Part shown: positions 19,584-24,834 of the stretch, piece by piece
Layout of the letters: every line of letters starts with the position of its first letter
Numbering within the stretch: the stretch's first letter is position 1
DNA from: Tritrichomonas foetus
Taxonomy: Eukaryota > Parabasalia > Tritrichomonadida > Tritrichomonadidae
NCBI GenBank assembly: GCA_001839685.1
Contig: MLAK01001247.1
Coordinates: forward strand, 1 to 24,834
Direction: 5' to 3'
DNA: 24,834 nucleotides
Program-made: the position numbers and the translations under genes
The notes under the pieces: generated by a model
Told to the model about the DNA's origin: nothing
The model's input: only the letters and a program-made list of their open reading frames with translations
Databases searched by the model: none

Positions 19584-19722
19584 AAATCATATTACGAAAT
19601 GCCTGTATTTTCTGGTATATGATGTGAAAAGAATTGTTATTTCTCTTCTCTAACTTTTTCTTTGATCGTGATGTAGGTTCTCTTGAAATTGCCCATATAA
19701 AAATTTCGTTTTTATTCGCCAT
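19564..19722 (-). CDS. Possible very small ORF, 52 aa
   Basis: ATG to TAA frame, Lys/Ser/Asn-rich (MANKNEIFIWAISREP at the start), in a patch less AT-rich than its flanks. No initiator or homolog is recognised. Its stop codon overlaps the hairpin at 19563-19583. Most likely chance, but the composition is closer to coding than that of other short frames here. Confidence 0.15.
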   Translation of the reverse strand: MANKNEIFIWAISREPTSRSKKKLEKRNNNSFHIIYQKIQAFRNMISYSSNE

Positions 19723-20321
19723 AAATTTCGGTTTAGTTTTGGGCTATCATTCTTTCTGGGCGAAATATTGATCAGAAAAAGAGATATTGGGGAAAAAAAT
19801 CGATTCTTGGGAATAAAAAAAGTGAAGTGTAAATTATGTGGTACTTAAACTCTACGGATATCTTTTCACATGAAGATTTATATTTTTTATTTCTGTGAAA
19901 TAGAATATGTTTATGAGTTTTATCACATTTTTCCCCTTTATCTATGAGTAATTGGAAGATTTGTTCAATTTCTCTTCTAGATATATATTAATTTCGAGTT
20001 TTAAAATTTAAATTCCTTTTTTGCAAAGTGTGATATTACTTAACCATATCTATTTTCTCCATTTTTTCTTACAAATCTATGTGAAAGGAATCAGAAGAAT
20101 GTGGTTTATTAATGTAATCATCATAAATGATGAAATACATTCAAGTTTATAAAAATGAAATGATATAAACAAGCTTTCTTCCTGAACAGAACAGTCAATC
20201 GAGGAACCAATGAAGTTTCATTGATAAATCCACCAAGAATATTTTTGTTTTTCTTCTTTCTTTATAGGCATTCGGAATTCTAAGCATAACAAAAGAAAAA
20301 TATGCTTGAATTCATTTCTTT

Positions 20322-20635
20322 TCAAACTGAAGAAAAATTATTAATACTCGCATTTAAAGGAAACCACTCAACAGATAAAACTATTTGCTTTGTATCAAAA
20401 ATTCGTATCACAACAACAGCACAAACATTGACAATTCCATCAGTTGTACTTGGTTCAAGTCCAGTCTTCTTTTCTGTTTCTGGAACGTAGATGGTGCGGA
20501 TTTCAAATTGGTTGTCTTCAACTGGTTCACAAACAGTTTTAATTTTTCTAGTGAAATTTGCCACATTAATTTTTTCAGCCAAGCTGTTGCATAATTCTCG
20601 ATTGGTGAATGTTTTTTTTTTTGCGATTGAAACAT
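20322..20635 (-). pseudogene. Small gene of unknown function, frameshifted at an A11 run (104 aa if intact)
   Basis: An ATG at 20635 starts MFQSQKKK. The frame then runs through eleven A (plus-strand T at 20612-20622). The coding-like frame downstream (TFTNRELCNSLAEKINV ... ending NASINNFSSV, stop at 20322) lies in another phase. One extra A, or two fewer, joins them into 104 residues. The second part is convincingly protein-like: alternating hydrophobic stretches typical of beta strands (GIVNVCAVVVIRIF, QIVLSVEW), balanced charges, and higher GC than the flanks. I do not recognise the family. A gene damaged by a homopolymer error or mutation is more likely than chance. Confidence 0.5.
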
Positions 20636-21744
20636 TTTCTGAATTTGAAGAAGTAAGAGGATGAAATTAATTGAACTTGGTAGTTCTGAAAAGCTTCCAG
20701 TGGTTATATATATAAATAAAAATGTGACAACTAATTACAATAATAAGTAATTTTATTTGAATAAATCAATAATTGATATTGTCCAAAAAATCAATCCGTA
20801 ATTTTTCACGATATTTATATAAAATACGAACAATTAAATTATTAAAATAAAAAATTATGGGAAATTGCAAAGTGGAATTCGAGCTACTTTTTTTTTGAGA
20901 AAAAACAGTTACATTCAAAAAATGAAATTTTGATTTTTATTGTAACCTTTCTCGACAAGTAAAGTTCCCATTATCTTCTTCAATGGATTAACGTTTCCTC
21001 ATTTCTTCATTTACTGTTGCAATTTTCATTTCATTCAATAATTTTGGTCAATTTCATATTTAATTCTTGAAATAACTTATTCAATTGAATCAAAAAACGC
21101 ATGTTAAGAGTGAAAAAGAAATAATATTATTTTCTGCTATATATTTCTGATGATAGTGCTACATGATTGAATCTTTGAATGAGATTTGTTATAACATGCC
21201 AAATTTCATTAAAATCGGAATAAATACTGTTAAAACTAATTATAGGTATAGAATTAGACAAAATGAAAAAATAATGTACATAAAATTTTAAAAAGATGAT
21301 GGCATCCTGAATTTTCTAATATAGGAACTCTAAAATGTATAGATCGACGGCTTACTCTTTTTCCCCAAATTATTTGCCTCTGAGAATTTTTGGGAGAAAG
21401 TGGATTGCGTGTCTGTGACAAGTAATAAAATTCAATGCACATTCAATTTTTGAGATTGACAATAGCATATTATCCCAAAATCTGTATTACTGATTTTTAA
21501 CTAACCAGAAATTCTCGGCTTTGCATCAATAATTGAAGTTACAATTGAATGAATAAGCTCAAAAAAAGTTTGTGGAAAGAAAGATAAAATTGATATTTAT
21601 TGAAAGTAATCGTTTTTAGAATATTTTCTTGATTTTACACCATTTTATATCTAAAATGATTGATGAAATGTGATTGCAAATCTTATTTTCAGAAAAATCA
21701 TATGATTCGTTTTCAATTTTTCATGAATAGGACTAAATTTCGAT
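20636..21744. other. AT-rich intergenic region
   Basis: No gene supported. A 62-codon minus-strand frame at 21442-21254 has an ATG but no coding character that I trust. Nothing else is visible in these 1.1 kb. Confidence 0.5.
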
Positions 21745-22309
21745 ATGGGACGTTTATTCTGTATGTATAATCAAGAACTATGTCGTGAATTCAATAAAAA
21801 CTATGGTTCATCAGAAGAAAATCATGGTGTGGCTGAAAAAGCAATAATAATTCCTCAACAAAACATATGGTGCAATTACATACATCTTATTATGTCTTTT
21901 CTTGAAAGGAAACTTCATGAGAAAGACATTCAATTTCTTGGTTTTGAATTTATTATTCCAAAAACCAAAAGAAAGAAATGAGAACACAAGATTAGTTCCA
22001 ATTTATTCTCACATATTTGATTCTTATATTGATTTCATAAGTTTAAAAGACTCAGAAGAAGTCACGACAAATGATCTAAATCCTATCTTGATATATCGAC
22101 TTTTTGAATGTTGTAAAGTTCTTAAAAACTCAAGCAAAGTTCATGATGGAATTAAGAAAAAGTTTCGACACAATGTCTGAAAAAGTTTATTCCAACGGCG
22201 ACATTTTCGTTCTGCCTCCATCATCAAATTGCTGCCTGAAGCACTATATTCTGTATTGTGTAAGTTTTTTGTTTGGTTATTTTTCAGAAAGCCAAAGCAA
22301 CAATCATGA
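21745..22309 (+). pseudogene. Frameshifted, stop-containing pseudogene, copy 2 of the YRLFE family
   Basis: An ATG at 21745 opens MGRLFCMYNQELCREFNKNY and the frame stops at 21979-21981. Another phase takes over between about 21902 and 21981 with a similar style (RLVPIYSHIFDSYIDFISLK, then LNPILIYRLFECCKVLKN and IKKKFRHNV). It meets a TGA at 22178-22180 and stays open beyond it (FQRRHFRSASIIKLLPEALY) to a TGA at 22307-22309. The amino acid composition is protein-like throughout. With one frameshift and one internal stop it is probably dead, or badly sequenced. The motif YRLFE...KKxRHN is shared with 17117-17267. No known domain was recognised. Confidence 0.5.
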
Positions 22310-23056
22310 AAACCGATTGGAACAATTACTGCGATAATTTTTCGATTTATTTTCTGAACTTTTTCTATAACATTTATCAAAAAGTCACAATCTGCAAATT
22401 TGCTGAGGATTCGTCTTAAAAACTTTAGATAAAAATGTCAAATTGAAAAGGCAGTTTTCCTTTTTCACAAAATAATTGTATGAAGAATAAATTGATTTCA
22501 TGAATATTTTTACTTGTCGGAAAGATTAATAGTTTTACAAATGAAATTTAATGCCTCATATTTCTGGAGCATTTTGAGGTTCGATAAGAGTTCCAGAGCG
22601 AATCTGTGGTTCCGAACAATATTTCGAAATCGTCTTAAAAATTTCTGTTAATTTGTTTATCCATTTTCAGCAAAATTCAGATGTATACAAACTAACTAGC
22701 TCTAGATGTAGAAGACTATTGAGAGATCTAAATGAATAATTGTTGATATTATTGTCATCTAAAAATTATTTAATTGTAATCCTATTAATAATATATAAAT
22801 ATTATAATTTAATAATCAAGATACAGAGAAAACCAAATCCAAAAAAAAATTGTGAGAAAAAAATAAACCCAACAGAAATTTCTGAGAATTATTGAGATAA
22901 AAAGGGATTTTATAGCATTAATATCTTGATTATTTCTTATCATAAATCGTGCTTTTTATTATCATATGACCCTCCATCGAAAATTATAATGTTTTCCAAA
23001 ATACAAAAATGAAGTATAAAAAAAATATTAATAATTTTGATATAAATAAAAAAAAT
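22310..23056. other. Spacer with a possible additional fossil
   Basis: AT-rich except for a patch around 22550-22740, which is entered separately. No intact gene. Confidence 0.4.
22578..22739 (+). pseudogene. Coding-like open frame without ATG (53 codons)
   Basis: Directly after a TGA the frame reads GSIRVPERICGSEQYFEIVL and ends SSRCRRLLRDLNE and a TAA. The patch is less AT-rich than its flanks. The same frame also reads an in-frame ATG and eight codons before that TGA. It could be the distal remains of the pseudogene at 21745-22309, which runs the same way, but I see no sequence link. Confidence 0.25.
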
Positions 23057-23272
23057 TTAGGCATCAATGAGAAGATTATGAATGTTTTGCCATCTAAATG
23101 GCGAGTCATCAGAAAATTCACTTGGCATTGAGTCTGGAAAAAAACATATTGGATTCCATTTTTCTTGATTTGGTCTTTCAATCGTTGTATCTGTATCCCT
23201 GCTTGAGAATGTGCTGTTGAGGACTGCCAGTCTATTTTCTTCATATACTAAAATTTTATGACAGAAAAGATT
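23057..23272 (-). pseudogene. C-terminus-like open frame without a start codon (71 codons)
   Basis: Bounded upstream by a TGA (23275-23273) and ending with TAA. It reads NLFCHKILVYEENRLAVLNS and then ERPNQEKWNPICFFPDSMPS, finishing FRWQNIHNLLIDA. The composition (Asp, Pro, Ser, Trp, Arg) is far more protein-like than the overlapping 86-codon ATG frame (23244-22984), which ends in a Phe/Leu/Ile run. There is no ATG and no upstream continuation in any frame that I can connect. It is most likely the last piece of a decayed gene. A second exon is possible, but no trichomonad splice acceptor is seen. Confidence 0.35.
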
Positions 23273-23275
23273 TCA

Positions 23276-24092
23276 ATACATTCATATTTGTCAAATGGAA
23301 ATTGAATTAATTCAACATCACTGAGTTAAAACTATCAAAATTTTCGCGATTTTTAATTAAAAATCGATAGAAGAAGTGTAAATAGAATTATGGGAAGCAG
23401 TATTATAATCTTTATGATTCTTGGAAAAAAAGCTTCTCACAATTTTTTTTTAAGCTTTCTCCAAAATCGCTCTTTTTTCGGTTTAATTGTTGCAAAATTT
23501 CAAAACTATGAATAAATATGGCTCATAACTATAAAATATAGATTTAACAATTGACTGAAAGCTGTTCACCCGAAAACTGAAACAATAGCTTCTTCAGAAT
23601 CATTTTCGAAATATTTTTGAATTCGGCCATTTGCGAAGTTTGCGATAAGGGAAATTTTCGTCATTCTTTTAGCTATTTGGGTTTTGATTTTTGACTGATG
23701 GTATTAAGTAATACTGATGATAAGGATCATTTTAGTGATTTCGTACGTTAAGACTATTTAGTTTGTATACATCTCAAAATTCCTAGTTTTTAAATACATT
23801 TTCACAATCCGTTCTATTTGATTTAAGAAAATTCTCTACATTTTGAATAATGGCATTGAATAAGATATTCAATTTGTTAAAAATCTCATTGCTCAAAAGT
23901 TTTTTTTTTTTGTGATTGAAAATCCCATTCGTTGAAATAAAATTCAAAGAAATATAGGTTTTTATTTCAACCATGCGTATTTCAGTGTCATTCTTACAAT
24001 TTTCATAAACTTTTTTATTGAAAAACTATTAATTTTTCGGTAGATTCAATTGATTAAATCTTAGATTTTTGAAAAACTCCCAAAACTCCATC
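23276..24092. other. AT-rich intergenic region
   Basis: No gene supported. It contains a perfect 20-bp palindrome at 23347-23366 and the 5' flank of the 146-aa gene. A 63-codon minus-strand frame (23974-23783) is Asn/Ile/Lys-rich and looks like chance. Confidence 0.5.
23347..23366. repeat. Perfect 20-bp palindrome
   Basis: CGATTTTTAATTAAAAATCG is fully self-complementary with no loop. AT-rich DNA makes such palindromes more likely, but the CG ends lower the odds. Confidence 0.6.
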
Positions 24093-24533
24093 ATGATCGC
24101 GAGGCATCCATATCAACATAAGGATGTTAAAACGCGTAAGAAATCGCTTTACAAACAGCAAAGTATCATTCCTGTCGATCCAACCAAATTAATTCGCCTT
24201 CAATCTCTCATGATTTCATCTAAAATGCCGACAATTCTTTCTGACCAGTTTTCAGCGATTATCTCACAAACTGGACTAAACATGAAGACAAATCCCAAGT
24301 TTCAGCCAAAAGAAGACGAAAATCGAAATAATTGCTATATTTTAAATCCTCAAGAAATTCTTTTAAAAAGTACAAATGCCACTTCGAAAATGTATGTCGC
24401 TGATAAACAAGGCTTGCTGAAGTTTCAGAAGGCGATTCTGAATTATATAACGAATTTGGGCATTTTCTTCGGACTACTTTTCATTCCAGATACCGTTAAT
24501 AATGATATGAATAGCGTCGTGACAGTCATCTAG
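24093..24533 (+). CDS. Hypothetical protein, 146 aa
   Basis: The open frame begins with a TTG at 24069, but the first ATG is at 24093, which I take as the start (MIARHPYQHKDVKTRKKSLY). The N-terminal 30 residues are strongly basic. The centre is Ser/Asn/Lys-rich with a Pro-containing stretch (KPMKTNPKFQPKE-like, about 70-85). Near the C-terminus is one hydrophobic stretch (YITNLGIFFGLLFI, about 116-131) that could be a membrane segment or a buried helix. The base composition is more balanced than the flanks, supporting a real gene. No family, signal peptide or catalytic motif was recognised, and no TCA-type initiator is clear upstream. Confidence 0.6.
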   Translation: MIARHPYQHKDVKTRKKSLYKQQSIIPVDPTKLIRLQSLMISSKMPTILSDQFSAIISQTGLNMKTNPKFQPKEDENRNNCYILNPQEILLKSTNATSKMYVADKQGLLKFQKAILNYITNLGIFFGLLFIPDTVNNDMNSVVTVI

Positions 24534-24675
24534 ATCCTTAATTTTTATTTCACAATATATTATATTAACCAAATGAAAGAAAGAAAATAACTTTTATTTT
24601 TACTTGAATAAGAATTTGAAACTGCTATTTCTTCATTTAGAATTGAATTTCACTTTCAGATCTGTAGTTAGTAAT

Positions 24676-24791
24676 AGTAAGAAGTGATAATGGTACCTCC
24701 TGAAAATAATAAAACTTTTTGAAATCCATCGCNCACGCTCGGTCTTTCAAAAAATCATTAATGTATTTTTATACCATTATCACTTCTTACT
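24676..24791. repeat. Nested inverted repeat with an N in the loop
   Basis: The outer arms 24676-24695 and 24772-24791 are perfect 20-bp complements (starting AGTAAGAAGTGATAATGGTA). The inner arms TTTTTGAAA (24716-24724) and TTTCAAAAA (24745-24753) enclose a GC-richer 20-nt loop with an N at 24733. The whole could fold into a long hairpin of about 116 nt, perhaps a MITE-like element or a transcript-end structure. Confidence 0.65.
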
Positions 24792-24796
24792 GATGA

Positions 24797-24834
24797 ATGA
24801 AAATATAAATCAGCTAAACGATGAAAATATAAAT
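24797..24834 (+). repeat. Start of a 24-nt tandem repeat, cut by the window end
   Basis: ATGAAAATATAAAT at 24797-24810 recurs at 24821-24834, exactly 24 nt later, with CAGCTAAACG between. Only 1.6 units are visible. Confidence 0.45.

Larger units (their letters stand above)
19214..20321. other. AT-rich intergenic region
   Basis: No convincing gene. It contains a 9-bp hairpin at 19563-19583 and a 52-codon minus-strand ATG frame (19722-19564), listed separately. The rest is A/T-rich without structure that I can see. Confidence 0.5.
24534..24834. other. 3' flank with nested inverted repeats at the window end
   Basis: About 300 bp without coding potential. It contains a 20-bp inverted repeat, an inner 9-bp pair around an N, and the start of a short tandem repeat, each listed separately. 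Confidence 0.5.

Noticed and set aside
21254..21442. 62-codon minus-strand ATG frame
   Set aside because: No recognisable pattern and no supporting signal.
22570..22640. Possible tRNA, from GGTTCGA at about 22578
   Set aside because: The T-arm box is not followed by the expected bases and no acceptor or anticodon stem can be formed.
22984..23244. 86-codon minus-strand ATG frame
   Set aside because: A different phase over the same bases is far more protein-like (23057-23272); this one ends in a Phe/Leu/Ile run.
1..24834. CRISPR arrays, bacterial operons, ribosome binding sites, rRNA
   Set aside because: The window is eukaryotic in gene style; no regular spacer arrays or rRNA-like GC-rich blocks are present.

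Overview
This window looks like a draft nuclear contig from a parabasalid protist, most likely Tritrichomonas foetus or a close relative of Trichomonas. The reasons are the strongly AT-rich intergenic DNA, intronless genes on both strands, and the gene set: a giant multipass protein with one C-terminal class III nucleotidyl cyclase, two-repeat Myb proteins, a Rab-type GTPase ending in CXC, and an iron-sulfur flavoprotein. In addition, a Myb gene has an Inr-like TCA(+1)CTTCATT element about 20 nt before its ATG. The species call is an inference. Scattered N bases mark unfinished or ambiguous sequence.

Layout: 3-56 is probably the 3' tip of a gene truncated by the window. 57-1369 is AT-rich and noncoding apart from a hairpin with unresolved bases near 378-420. 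1370-4600 (-) encodes a 1076-aa coiled-coil/low-complexity protein. 5014-5652 (-) encodes an iron-sulfur flavoprotein. 5887-6087 (-) is a doubtful membrane ORF, followed by a noncoding stretch. 7246-12025 (+) is a multipass PAS-cyclase of 1592 aa, broken by one frameshift in a run of ten T. It converges on a Rab-like GTPase at 12337-12993 (-).

13382-14762 is bounded by perfect 37-bp inverted repeats and carries a decayed open frame resembling the C-terminal dimerisation motif of hAT transposases. I interpret it as a degenerate DNA transposon. Two Myb genes follow, Myb-A at 15360-16202 (-) and Myb-B at 18641-19213 (+). They are divergent, and the gap between them holds a gene fossil.

19.2-24 kb is a low-gene zone with apparent gene fossils. 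These are a small frameshifted gene (20322-20635, -), a frameshifted and stop-containing pseudogene (21745-22309, +) that shares a motif with a second fossil at 17117-17267, an ATG-less open frame at 22578-22739 (+), and a C-terminus-like open frame at 23057-23272 (-). A 146-aa unknown protein (24093-24533, +) is the last gene. The window ends in a nested inverted repeat around an N and the start of a 24-nt tandem repeat.

There is no operon logic. The recognisable genes cover cAMP-type signalling, vesicle traffic, redox/oxygen defence and Myb transcription control. The most notable items are the decayed hAT-like element, the two-copy unknown pseudogene family, the unusual residues in the cyclase active site, and the pattern of frame breaks at homopolymers.
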